Source of the DNA: Verrucomicrobiota bacterium
GTDB lineage: Bacteria > Verrucomicrobiota > Verrucomicrobiia > Chthoniobacterales > UBA10450
Length of the DNA stretch: 15,193 bases
Direction: 5' to 3'
Assembly: GCA_003219355.1 (NCBI GenBank)
Contig: QHOQ01000120.1
Coordinates: 1 to 15,193 of the forward strand
Of the stretch, positions 1 to 6,584 are shown piece after piece. Within the stretch, counting starts at the first letter, position 1. Every line of letters starts with the position of its first letter. The position numbers were made by a program, and so were the translations under genes. Below the pieces are notes generated by a model, which saw nothing but the letters and a program-made list of their open reading frames with translations, was not told the DNA's origin and searched no databases.

Positions 1-1
1 T

Positions 2-1006
2 GGAGCAGGAACAATTGGCGCGGGATTTTTCATTAACACTCGGACGGCAAGAGCGAGTCTCAGTACGGGAGATGCGGCCTTGCTCCGTTTCCCAGCGGCG
101 TTGGAAATACTCGAGGCCGACTTTTGGATCCAATACAACGAACTCGGCGGAATCAACGACGGCGAAGTCGGAGGCGGCAGCGGCAATGCACTCTACACCA
201 AGGCCATTCAAGTCCTTGATGAGGACATGGACGTGTACATCCACGACAACACGGATGATGAGATCACTCACCACAATTTCCTGAACGCGTACTTGGTCTC
301 CCAGGGAGCAGATCCAGCAAATCTCGATTCGTTTCGCACCCTGATGGGCAGCACTGCCACCGGCGTTGACACCGCCCTGATCGGGAAACGGCTTACCAAC
401 CTGACCCAGCTCACGCTTGATACCAGCTGGTGGACGCGCTATCGCGACGATAACCATAACCCTGACTTGGATCCGGCCTTCACCTTTCCGCAGGCGGTCC
501 CAAGTTTGGCGATTGGGGAGCATACGGCGATTCCCAGAACCGACGCCGACACAAAGCATAAAGCTTTCCTACAACAAGGTGGCAACAGCCTTTATCCCTC
601 GCTGGCACAGCGGGCCTCGAGCGTAGAGGTACTGCGGATTCTGATCAGCATCGGCCCCACCGAAACAATGCACTTTCAAACGTGGTCGGACAAGGCAGGC
701 AACGCACCGCCGGTGAGTGCGGTCGATCCGGTAACCGGTGTATCGGTGACATTCCCTGATCTGAACTCTCCTCCATTTGGCGGCGAGCTCTTCCAAACCA
801 ATCTGATCATGCCAGAGCCATGCCCGTTCCTCAGTCGAAGTCTTCCGATTGTTTCGATCATTCGGCCAACCAAGACAGAAGGCGTTGCTAATGGTGCGCT
901 CACGTTCCTTACGGACATGGGGCTCTTCAAAGGTCAATCGGGGGCGTTCTTTGCGTACATGCAAGGGCTGGCGAACGATGCCGACGCCGCCGTCCGCGTT
1001 TGCTAG
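2..1006 (+). CDS. Exported ferritin-like diiron protein, 5' end beyond window
   Basis: The frame is open from the left edge to a TAG at 1004-1006, so the true start lies outside; a TTG at 80 is only the first start-like codon inside the visible part. The first visible residues (GAGTIGAGFF) look like the hydrophobic core of a signal peptide, so export is likely (inference). Numbering from the TTG at 80, four metal-ligand positions typical of ferritin-like four-helix bundles appear in order: a Glu in helix 1 (E9 or E12, beside ADFWIQY), an ExxH at E61-H64, a Glu in helix 3 (E183), and an ExxH at E195-H198. This matches the ferritin-like family often called desiccation-related or Ferritin_2. The role is unknown; oxidant or iron handling outside the cytoplasm is possible. 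About 334 residues are visible, probably nearly the whole protein. Confidence 0.8.
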   Translation, partial: GAGTIGAGFFINTRTARASLSTGDAALLRFPAALEILEADFWIQYNELGGINDGEVGGGSGNALYTKAIQVLDEDMDVYIHDNTDDEITHHNFLNAYLVSQGADPANLDSFRTLMGSTATGVDTALIGKRLTNLTQLTLDTSWWTRYRDDNHNPDLDPAFTFPQAVPSLAIGEHTAIPRTDADTKHKAFLQQGGNSLYPSLAQRASSVEVLRILISIGPTETMHFQTWSDKAGNAPPVSAVDPVTGVSVTFPDLNSPPFGGELFQTNLIMPEPCPFLSRSLPIVSIIRPTKTEGVANGALTFLTDMGLFKGQSGAFFAYMQGLANDADAAVRVC

Positions 1007-1034
1007 ATGTTGTGACCGGCCAGTCCGCCTTCTC

Positions 1035-1049
1035 AGGCCGATGCGGCCT
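1035..1049 (+). terminator. Hairpin after the ferritin-like gene, possible terminator
   Basis: AGGCCG at 1035-1040 and CGGCCT at 1044-1049 form a perfect 6-bp GC-rich stem with an ATG loop, 29 bases after the TAG of the ferritin-like gene. There is no run of T after it, so it is at best a weak or Rho-assisted terminator. Confidence 0.3.
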
Positions 1050-1279
1050 AACACGGCAGTTAGCAAAAGGAAAAATACACGAATGCTCATATAAGGACGC
1101 GCGCGTTGCCCGCAGTGTGGGTGGACGATGTTTCTGCGGTTTCATATTGTGATTCACTCGCGTTAACTGACATGAAGGCGGCGCACTTTCGTGGGTCGAA
1201 CCTGGCTCCTTAATTCTACAGGATGACCGCGCTACTGCGTTGTCCGCAACCGCCGTCGACCCCGGGATTGGAATTCTCA

Positions 1280-1303
1280 AAAAGTAACAATGTTGTTACT
1301 TTT
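1280..1303. promoter_or_regulatory. 24-bp palindrome, candidate operator
   Basis: AAAAGTAACAA (1280-1290) and TTGTTACTTTT (1293-1303) are perfect 11-base inverted repeats around a central TG. The centre lies about 52 bases before the ATG at 1344. The arms have only two G/C each, so an RNA hairpin would be weak; a dimeric repressor or activator site on DNA is the more likely reading (inference). The regulator is unknown and no regulator gene is visible nearby. Confidence 0.5.
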
Positions 1304-1343
1304 GCGGCGCGGCCCTCGACCGAGGCGTTTCCGATCCCAGGGT

Positions 1344-1709
1344 ATGAAAACGAGATTAATAACCATATTAGCAATAGTTGTGTGCTGTACACTTGGCGGT
1401 GTTGCGCTCGCCTTAGATCCGCACACGGGCGTGACCAAGGGACAGCCAACCCAGTCGTGTTCGGTTACAATGGTAACCCCGGGCAAAACGACGAATTTGC
1501 CCGCACACTCGGTGTTTAACGAGGACAGCACCGCAAGTGCCCATTATGCGAATCCTACCACCCAGGGTGGCATCTCGTCTGGTAATACGCACGTTGTGAG
1601 CCAATACGACGTTGCGTGCTTCCAACAAACCAACAGGGTGTTGCAACAGTCCGCGAGACTGTCGCAACGGACCGCGACAATGTCGGTTGGGCACGGACAC
1701 GGGCGCTAA
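1344..1709 (+). CDS. Small secreted protein of unknown function
   Basis: This 121-residue protein begins with a clear Sec signal peptide: MKTR, a hydrophobic stretch to about residue 20, and a likely cleavage after ALA at residue 23. I chose the ATG at 1344 because it gives this clean signal peptide; an in-frame ATG at 1290 would add 18 Arg-rich residues and lies inside the palindrome at 1280-1303. The mature part is Ser/Thr/Gly-rich with two cysteines (C39 in QPTQSCSV, C92 in SQYDVACFQQT) that could form a disulfide. The pattern GQPxQSC ... SQYDVACFQQ resembles a family of short exported proteins in soil bacteria that I recall without known function. The last 20 or so residues are encoded across a strong hairpin and end GHGHGR, so this tail may be a later addition. 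Confidence 0.7.
   Translation: MKTRLITILAIVVCCTLGGVALALDPHTGVTKGQPTQSCSVTMVTPGKTTNLPAHSVFNEDSTASAHYANPTTQGGISSGNTHVVSQYDVACFQQTNRVLQQSARLSQRTATMSVGHGHGR
1640..1668. repeat. Strong 29-nt inverted repeat in the 3' end of the secreted-protein gene
   Basis: GTTGC-A-ACAGTC at 1640-1651 pairs with GACTGT-C-GCAAC at 1657-1668 around a CGCGA loop, giving 11 paired positions and one A/C mismatch. It is inside the coding frame, 39 bases before the stop. It may be a REP-like palindromic element or a transcription-stopping hairpin. Confidence 0.55.
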
Positions 1710-2036
1710 GCTAAACGTCAGCATCACGAGAAGGCCCGCCTGAATGGCGGAGAATTTGTCCCGATCAGGTGATGCATCTGACGAATGGGCCTCACGCGGG
1801 GTGGCCTTCTCGTCGCGGAGGTCGGGTGTGGCAGGTTCCCCTGCCCCCTTAACCGCGAGGTTGTGCAATCACCAGATCTGCAACATTTCGTCAGCGCGAA
1901 TGCGGTCTTTAATACGTCGCGCGATGTTTTTCTCCTTTCGCTAAAATGATTTTCGACGAACTGTCCTTTGTTCCATTGACGCTACGCGACATCGATAGTC
2001 GATGCGGGTTGGCATTTTACTGTTAGCATCACTCGA
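1710..2036. other. Intergenic region with structured segment, otherwise empty
   Basis: This 327-bp stretch lies between the small secreted-protein gene and the SRPBCC gene. Its left part (1721-1813) has nested inverted repeats; the right part is more AT-rich and shows no convincing gene. A 66-codon frame at 1744-1944 overlaps the inverted repeats and looks spurious. A TTGACG at 1976-1981 resembles a -35 element but has no good -10 at normal spacing. Confidence 0.55.
1726..1813. ncRNA. Potential three-way-junction structured element
   Basis: ACGAGAAGGCC (1726-1736) is perfectly complementary to GGCCTTCTCGT (1803-1813). Between these arms lie two smaller hairpins: CGCC/GGCG at 1737-1740 and 1746-1749, and TCAGGT/ATCTGA at 1765-1770 and 1776-1781 (one G-T pair). 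Together they could fold as a three-way junction of 88 nt. A competing pairing exists: GCATCAC (1721-1727) with GTGATGC (1769-1775). No known riboswitch consensus was recognised, and the strand of any RNA is uncertain. Confidence 0.3.
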
Positions 2037-2492
2037 ATGCGCAAGATCAATTCCATTATCATGCGCGCGCCGAAGAGAACAATCTTCGAAACGGCCGCGA
2101 ACCTGGAGTTGTGGTCGCAAATCCTGCCGCACTATCGATACATTCGTTATCTGGAGCGAAGCCCGAACCGGAATATTGTTGTGATGGCGGCAACCCGCTC
2201 CGGTATTCCGATTTCCTGGACTTCCGAGCAAATTATCGATCCCGATCGCTTTGAAATTCACTTTCATCATTTAAAAGCCTTCACCAAAGGAATGCGCGTA
2301 GTTTGGACATTTCAGGATGCGCCGACCGGAGTGCTGGTCGAGATTAAACACGATTTGGCTTTTCGGGTGAATCTACTGGCCCCGATTGCCGACAAAATTA
2401 TCGGTGATTTTTTCATTGATCAGATCGCCAGTAAAACATTGCGCTGCATGAAGTCATACGTCGAAGAAAGTGCGAACAAGGTTGCCGCATGA
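2037..2492 (+). CDS. SRPBCC / polyketide cyclase-like protein
   Basis: A 151-residue protein of the SRPBCC (START-like, helix-grip) type. The opening MRKINSIIMRAP...IFETAANLELWSQILPHYR matches the usual first strand and helix of cyclase/dehydrase-like members, where IFxxAAxxExWxxxLPHY is typical; the C-terminal amphipathic helix (about residues 118-145) closes the pocket. There is no signal peptide, so it should be cytoplasmic. Such proteins bind hydrophobic ligands, and some act as aromatases or cyclases of polyketide chains. Its TGA overlaps the ATG of the ketosynthase gene (ATGA at 2489-2492), which implies translational coupling and a shared pathway. The ATG at 2037 has no clear Shine-Dalgarno sequence; M9 (2061) is a possible later start. 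The substrate is unknown. Confidence 0.75.
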   Translation: MRKINSIIMRAPKRTIFETAANLELWSQILPHYRYIRYLERSPNRNIVVMAATRSGIPISWTSEQIIDPDRFEIHFHHLKAFTKGMRVVWTFQDAPTGVLVEIKHDLAFRVNLLAPIADKIIGDFFIDQIASKTLRCMKSYVEESANKVAA

Positions 2493-3733
2493 GTCGAAGA
2501 CGTGTTGTCATCACTGGGATCGGTCCAATCACTTGCGTCGGACATGGGCGCGAAAAGTTTTGGAACGGAATTCTCGCCGAGAAGAGCGGTATCAACAGCA
2601 TCGCAAGCTTCGATCCCAGCGCTTTCCGCGTGCGTTGCGCAGGCGAGATTCGCGATTGGGACCCGGAGGCATTTTTCCCGCCGCACCGTTTAAAACGGCT
2701 TGATCGCTATGCGCAGTTCGCCGTCGCGTCGGCGAAACTCGCGCTCGATGACGCGCGGTTCGAATATTCCCGCGAAAAACCGCAGCATCGCGTCGGGGTC
2801 AGTTTTGGCACCGCACTGGGTGGCGTCTGCAAGGCCGAAGATCAATACATCCGGTATTTGAAAAAGGGCGCCCGCGGAGTTCAACCCACGCTCGCTGTCC
2901 AGGTTTTTGGTGGGTCAGCCCATTCGAACGTTGCGATTGAATTCGGTTTTCGCGGCGTAGGCACAACAAACTCGAATAGCTGTGCCAGCGGTACAGTATC
3001 AGTGGGCGAAGCGCTCCGTTATATTCGGGATGATTTCGCCGATGTGATCGTCGCCGGAGGAGCGGAGGCCCCTCTCACAACCATCACAGTCGGAGCATTT
3101 GACATCATTAAAACGATGAGCCGCTGGTCGGGCGATCCTGCGTTGGCTTGTCGCCCGTTCGACCTGTTGCGCGATGGATTTGTCATGGGCGAAGGCGCCA
3201 CTTCTCTTATCATTGAAGAGATTGAACACGCTCGGGCACGCGGGGCACACATCTATGCAGAGGTACTCGGCTACAGCTTAAACAACGATGCTTTCCACAT
3301 GACCGCGCCTCTGCCAAGCGGTGATTCATGCATTCGCGCGATGCGTGAAGCATTGGCGGATGCGCAACTGGCTCCCGAACAGATTGACTATATCAATGCA
3401 CATGCCAGCTCAACGCAGCTAAATGATGGTGCTGAAACGATGTCGATAAAACAAGTGTTTGGCGAGGATGCGCAGCGAATTCCAGTCAGCGGGACGAAAG
3501 GGTATTACGCACATCCGCTCGGCGCGACGGGTGCGATTGAGGCTGCGCTTTGTGCACTTGCCCTGGATCGGCAGTGGATTCCGCCAACGATCAACTATCA
3601 GAATCCCGATCCGGCTTGCGATCTTGATGTCGTTCCAAATCACGGGCGCGAGGCAAAATTGAATTACGTGATGAGCAATTCGTTTGGGTTCGGCGGAATT
3701 AATGCCTGCGTAATTCTCGGACGTGTTAGCTAG
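2489..3733 (+). CDS. fabF: Beta-ketoacyl-ACP synthase, FabF (KAS II) type
   Basis: This 414-residue thiolase-fold enzyme has the normal KAS II length. The catalytic set is complete: Cys165 in NSNSCASG, His305 in NAHASST, Lys337 and His342 in the KGYYAHPLGATG segment, each two positions after the E. coli FabF equivalents (C163, H303, K335, H340). The C-terminal NSFGFGGINA loop with the gatekeeper Phe is also present. It should condense an acyl chain with malonyl-ACP by decarboxylation in the cytoplasm. It starts inside the stop codon of the SRPBCC gene and ends 20 bp from the stop of the convergent trmD. No acpP, fabG or fabD is adjacent, so it may be a second FabF copy for a special lipid or polyketide rather than the housekeeping one; the symbol denotes the family. 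The choice between these roles is inference. Confidence 0.88.
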   Translation: MSRRRVVITGIGPITCVGHGREKFWNGILAEKSGINSIASFDPSAFRVRCAGEIRDWDPEAFFPPHRLKRLDRYAQFAVASAKLALDDARFEYSREKPQHRVGVSFGTALGGVCKAEDQYIRYLKKGARGVQPTLAVQVFGGSAHSNVAIEFGFRGVGTTNSNSCASGTVSVGEALRYIRDDFADVIVAGGAEAPLTTITVGAFDIIKTMSRWSGDPALACRPFDLLRDGFVMGEGATSLIIEEIEHARARGAHIYAEVLGYSLNNDAFHMTAPLPSGDSCIRAMREALADAQLAPEQIDYINAHASSTQLNDGAETMSIKQVFGEDAQRIPVSGTKGYYAHPLGATGAIEAALCALALDRQWIPPTINYQNPDPACDLDVVPNHGREAKLNYVMSNSFGFGGINACVILGRVS

Positions 3734-3753
3734 TCAGGAATGGGTGATTTACC

Positions 3754-4509
3754 TCAATCGTCCGCGTGGTCCGTGTTTGCATCTGTGGCGGGCGGTTCAG
3801 GCGAACCGTCCCTAGCTAATAAATCTGGCCGGTTCTCACGTGTGCGTTTGAGCGCCTCCTCTTTGCGCCAGGCTGCGATCTCAGCGTGATTTCCTGAAAG
3901 CAAAACGTCCGGAACTCTCCACCCGCGAAATTCTGCAGGTCTCGTGTACTGCGGTGCTTCGAGCAAATCGGCGCTGAAACTATCATCCGCTGCCGACTGT
4001 TCGTGGCCGAGCGCGCCAGGCAGCAAACGTACGATTGCATCAACCAGAACAACCGCAGCAATCGCACCATTTGTGAGCACATAGTCGCCGATGGAAATTT
4101 CAACATCGACAAGATGTTCGACAACGCGGTGATCGACCCCTTCGTAATGACCGCAGATAACGATAAGATGTGGTTCGGGCGAGAATCGCTTTGCCATGGA
4201 TTGATCAAAACGGCGTCCAGCCGGCGACATCAGGATAATTTTCGGTTTTCGGTTTTCGGTTTTCGATTTTTCGTCAATTTGCCCCACCAGTGTTTCTACG
4301 GCCGCAAAAATTGGCTCTGGTTTCATGACCATCCCCTGCCCGCCGCCGAATGGAGCGTCATCGACAATGTGATGTTTGTCCTTCGTCCAGTCGCGCAGAT
4401 TATGAATGCGAAGATCGATAATTCCATTCTCCTGCGCCCGCTTCATAATGCTTTCGCTCAGCGGAGCCCGGCAGATTTCCGGGAATAACGTCAGGATGTC
4501 GATCTTCAT
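3754..4509 (-). CDS. trmD: tRNA (guanine37-N1)-methyltransferase TrmD
   Basis: TrmD methylates G37 of tRNAs from S-adenosylmethionine, preventing +1 frameshifting. The 251-residue protein starts MKIDILTLFPE, as in the family; the reading frame continues upstream but that part would overlap khpA, so the ATG at 4509 is preferred. SPAGRRFDQ (residues 95-103), CGHYEGVDHR (119-128) and the knot segment SIGDYVLTNGAIAAV (139-153) form the SAM-binding trefoil knot; QYTRP (187-191) is also typical. The usual VLTGGE is VLTNGA here. Residues about 79-91 (DEKSKTENRKPKI) are encoded by a 7-bp tandem repeat (4239-4273) and are extra compared with E. coli. It is the last gene of the ffh-rpsP-khpA-trmD series, 85 bp after khpA. 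The usual downstream rplS is missing. Confidence 0.95.
   Translation of the reverse strand: MKIDILTLFPEICRAPLSESIMKRAQENGIIDLRIHNLRDWTKDKHHIVDDAPFGGGQGMVMKPEPIFAAVETLVGQIDEKSKTENRKPKIILMSPAGRRFDQSMAKRFSPEPHLIVICGHYEGVDHRVVEHLVDVEISIGDYVLTNGAIAAVVLVDAIVRLLPGALGHEQSAADDSFSADLLEAPQYTRPAEFRGWRVPDVLLSGNHAEIAAWRKEEALKRTRENRPDLLARDGSPEPPATDANTDHADD
4239..4273 (-). repeat. 7-bp tandem array inside trmD
   Basis: On the + strand the array is TTTTCGG three times (4239-4245, 4246-4252, 4253-4259), then TTTTCGA (4260-4266) and TTTTTCG (4267-4273), five units and 35 bp. On the trmD coding strand it reads as repeated AAAACCG. It encodes a short Lys/Glu/Asn/Arg-rich loop and keeps the frame open. Confidence 0.85.
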
Positions 4510-4564
4510 TAAGAAACCTTCAACACTGTAGCGACGGTCTATAACCGCCAGAATGAAAGAAATC

Positions 4565-4581
4565 GGCGCTCGCAGAGCGCC
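4565..4581 (-). terminator. Hairpin between khpA and trmD, terminator or attenuator
   Basis: On the minus strand GGCGCTC-TGC-GAGCGCC forms a 7-bp GC-rich stem, followed by GATTTCTTTC, a loose T-rich tail. It starts 14 bases after the khpA stop and precedes trmD by 55 bases. It may stop part of the transcripts before trmD. A second weaker hairpin (GGCGGT/ACCGTC) follows on the same strand near 4533-4549. Confidence 0.4.
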
Positions 4582-4594
4582 CCTTACAGAAAAA

Positions 4595-4825
4595 CTACTC
4601 CACAATTTCGAGCGTGGCCCGTTGGCCATGCCGCGCGGCCGAACTAGCGAGCAACGCGCGAATCGCATGAATGGTTTGGCCATTACGGCCAATCACGCGG
4701 CCGACGTCGCTCTGTCGTACTTGCAACTTGAAGATCGTAGTTTTTCCGCTGGGAATTTCCGAGAGCATCATTTCATCGGGATATTCGACCAATTGTCGAA
4801 TGACGAACTCGAGGAATTCTTTCAC
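4595..4825 (-). CDS. khpA: KH-domain RNA-binding protein KhpA
   Basis: A 76-residue single KH domain of the KhpA/YlqC family, whose members bind RNA, in some bacteria together with KhpB/Jag, and affect cell elongation or sRNA function. The RNA-binding GxxG loop is GRNG at residues 46-49 within GRVIGRNGQTI. Length and the start MKEFLEFVIRQLVEYPDE are normal for the family. The start is a GTG at 4825 whose bases overlap the rpsP stop (GTGA, 4822-4825), indicating translational coupling. Placement between rpsP and trmD is the common location of this gene. Confidence 0.9.
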   Translation of the reverse strand: MKEFLEFVIRQLVEYPDEMMLSEIPSGKTTIFKLQVRQSDVGRVIGRNGQTIHAIRALLASSAARHGQRATLEIVE

Positions 4826-5169
4826 GTCGCTTCAGGCGTGGATGCCGATGTGTCGGGAGGAGCAACCGGAGCGGGCTCTGGTTCGGCAGGGGCTGGCGTT
4901 GCCGCGGCCGGTGTCGGCGCAGGCACGCCTGGCTTCTTATTTTTCTTGAGCAAGCTCCGCACGGTGTCCGATGGCTGGGCGCCGCGCGCGATCCAGTATT
5001 CCGCGCGATCCACTTTCAACGTGCTGTTGTGCCCAGGTTTTTTGGGATCGTACGTGCCGATGATCTCAATGAATCTCCCTTCGCGTGGGCTGCGGCTGTC
5101 GGCCACCACCACTTTGTAATACGGGCGATTCTTTGCTCCTTCTCTGCGTAATCTGATTGAAACTGCCAT
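4822..5169 (-). CDS. rpsP: 30S ribosomal protein bS16
   Basis: The first 80 or so residues are a typical bS16: MAVSIRLRREGAKNRPYYK, the VVVADSRSPREGRFIE segment, GTYDP and the helix DRAEYWIARGAQPSDTV. It is a 30S assembly and structural protein. A tail of about 35 residues rich in Pro, Ala and Glu (from about residue 81) follows and makes the protein 115 residues long; many bS16 proteins have only about 80-90. The tail looks disordered. The gene starts one base after the ffh stop (TAA-C-ATG) and its stop overlaps the khpA start, so ffh, rpsP and khpA are almost certainly one transcript. Confidence 0.95.
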   Translation of the reverse strand: MAVSIRLRREGAKNRPYYKVVVADSRSPREGRFIEIIGTYDPKKPGHNSTLKVDRAEYWIARGAQPSDTVRSLLKKNKKPGVPAPTPAAATPAPAEPEPAPVAPPDTSASTPEAT

Positions 5170-5170
5170 G

Positions 5171-6490
5171 TTAAGTTTTCATTCGCGCCATTTGCGCCAT
5201 CATCTTTTTCATTTTGCCCGCGCTTTTCATCATCTTGCGCATTTGACCGAAGCGCCGAAGCAAATCGTTTACCTCCGTCACGGTGCTGCCGCTGCCACGC
5301 GCGATGCGCTGACGACGCCGGGCATTTAGAATGTCTGGGCGCGTCCGCTCTTCGCTCGTCATCGAAAGCACAATGGCTTCCGTGCGCTTCAGCTGCTTCT
5401 CGTCGACCGAAAGGCCCTGCACGTTACTCATGCCGGGCAACATGCCAAGAATATTCTCCAGCGGACCCATCTTTCGCATCATTTTAAATTGGGCCAGGAA
5501 ATCATTAAAATCGAAAGAGGCAGTTCGCAGCTTCCGTTCCAGGCGCGCGGCTTCCTCTTCATCGACCGCTTCGGCCGCTTTCTCGACCAGACCAATCACG
5601 TCGCCCATTCCGAGAATCCGGCCGGCCAGCCGCTCTGGAACGAACAGCTCGAATTGGTCGAGTTTTTCGCCGATCCCGGCGAATTTGATTGGACACCGCG
5701 TCACTTCACGCATCGACAAAGCCGCGCCGCCGCGTGCGTCACCATCGAGCTTGGTCAAAATGATGCCCGTGATTTCTAAAGCGTTGTTGAAATGGGTTGC
5801 GACGCTGACTGCCTGCTGGCCGGTCGCAGCATCGACTACAAGCAAAATCTCCTGCGGTTGCAAAAATTGCTTCAACTCTTTGAGTTCCTGAATCAGCGTT
5901 TCATCGATTTCTTGCCGGCCCGCCGTGTCGAAAATGTCGATGTTAGCTCCGTCTGGGTCACGCCATTCAAGTGCAGCGGCGGCGACGCGTTGAACATTCC
6001 TCTCAGTCGGATCGGGAGTGTAAACGGGGACTTCAATCTGCTTTCCCAGCATCGCGAGTTGCTCAATCGCGGCCGGCCGTTGCAAATCGCACGCAATCAA
6101 AGCCGGCGCGTGACCTTGTTTCTTCAAAAGACGCGCCAGCTTAGCGGACGAAGTCGTCTTGCCGGAACCGTTGAGTCCTACGATCAAAATCCGCGCCGGT
6201 TTTTCGAGATCGAGTGGCGCAGCGTCGCTTCCGAGGAGCGCAGTCAACTCATCATGGAAGATTTTCACGATCTGCTGGCCCGGCGTGATGCTGCGAAGGA
6301 CAGCTTCCCCGAGCGCCTTTCCCCTCACCCGGCCAATGAATTTCTTCGCGACTTGAAAATCAACATCAGCCTCAAGTAAAGCCAGGCGAACCTGGCGCAA
6401 GGCAGCGTCGATGTTCGATTCGCTGATCGTGCCGTGGCCGCGCAGTTCTTTGAAAATGTCCTGAAGCGTATCGCCGAGTTGGGAAAACAT
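5171..6490 (-). CDS. ffh: Signal recognition particle protein Ffh (SRP54)
   Basis: Ffh is the GTPase that binds signal sequences of nascent membrane and exported proteins with 4.5S RNA and docks on FtsY. The 439-residue protein has the N-terminal helical bundle (1-85), the G domain with P-loop GLNGSGKTT (105-113), DTAGR (188-192) and TKLDGDARGG (246-255), and the Met-rich M domain (about 300-439) with FDFNDFLAQF, the RRQRIARGSGSTVTEVN RNA-binding motif (392-408) and a C-terminal Met/Lys stretch. All motifs are intact. It heads the run ffh-rpsP-khpA-trmD, 120 bp after the deacetylase stop. The start MFSQLGDTLQDIF is normal; no Shine-Dalgarno sequence is seen before the ATG. Confidence 0.96.
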   Translation of the reverse strand: MFSQLGDTLQDIFKELRGHGTISESNIDAALRQVRLALLEADVDFQVAKKFIGRVRGKALGEAVLRSITPGQQIVKIFHDELTALLGSDAAPLDLEKPARILIVGLNGSGKTTSSAKLARLLKKQGHAPALIACDLQRPAAIEQLAMLGKQIEVPVYTPDPTERNVQRVAAAALEWRDPDGANIDIFDTAGRQEIDETLIQELKELKQFLQPQEILLVVDAATGQQAVSVATHFNNALEITGIILTKLDGDARGGAALSMREVTRCPIKFAGIGEKLDQFELFVPERLAGRILGMGDVIGLVEKAAEAVDEEEAARLERKLRTASFDFNDFLAQFKMMRKMGPLENILGMLPGMSNVQGLSVDEKQLKRTEAIVLSMTSEERTRPDILNARRRQRIARGSGSTVTEVNDLLRRFGQMRKMMKSAGKMKKMMAQMARMKT

Positions 6491-6584
6491 AATGTTAGAA
6501 AATCACGCTGCGTTTGAGCGAAAAGGTCGATCGGCCGCTCCACGGGCGATGCTAAAATAATCCAGCTTCGCCGCCACTCGCACC

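Larger units (their letters stand above)
1007..1343. other. Intergenic region with a hairpin and a long palindrome
   Basis: This 337-bp stretch separates the ferritin-like gene from the small secreted-protein gene. I see no convincing coding sequence in it. It holds a GC-rich hairpin soon after the upstream stop (1035-1049), a small CTAAC/GTTAG inverted pair at 1048-1063, and a 24-bp palindrome at 1280-1303. No clear -35/-10 pair could be placed. Confidence 0.6.

Noticed and set aside
1044..1066. CCTAAC ... GTTAGC pair resembling integron attC core sites
   Set aside because: The arms are only six bases apart, while attC sites span at least about 55 bases with two pairs of core boxes; no integrase or cassette array is visible.
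569..1090. Minus-strand open frame (173 codons) opposite the ferritin-like gene
   Set aside because: The plus strand has ordered diiron motifs, while this frame is Arg-rich with no family features.
1744..1944. Short plus-strand frame in the intergenic region
   Set aside because: It lies on nested inverted repeats, lacks a ribosome site and its product has no hydrophobic or domain pattern.
4510..4692. Longer N-terminus of TrmD
   Set aside because: It would overlap khpA by nearly 100 bases and precede the universal MKIDILTLFPE start of the family.
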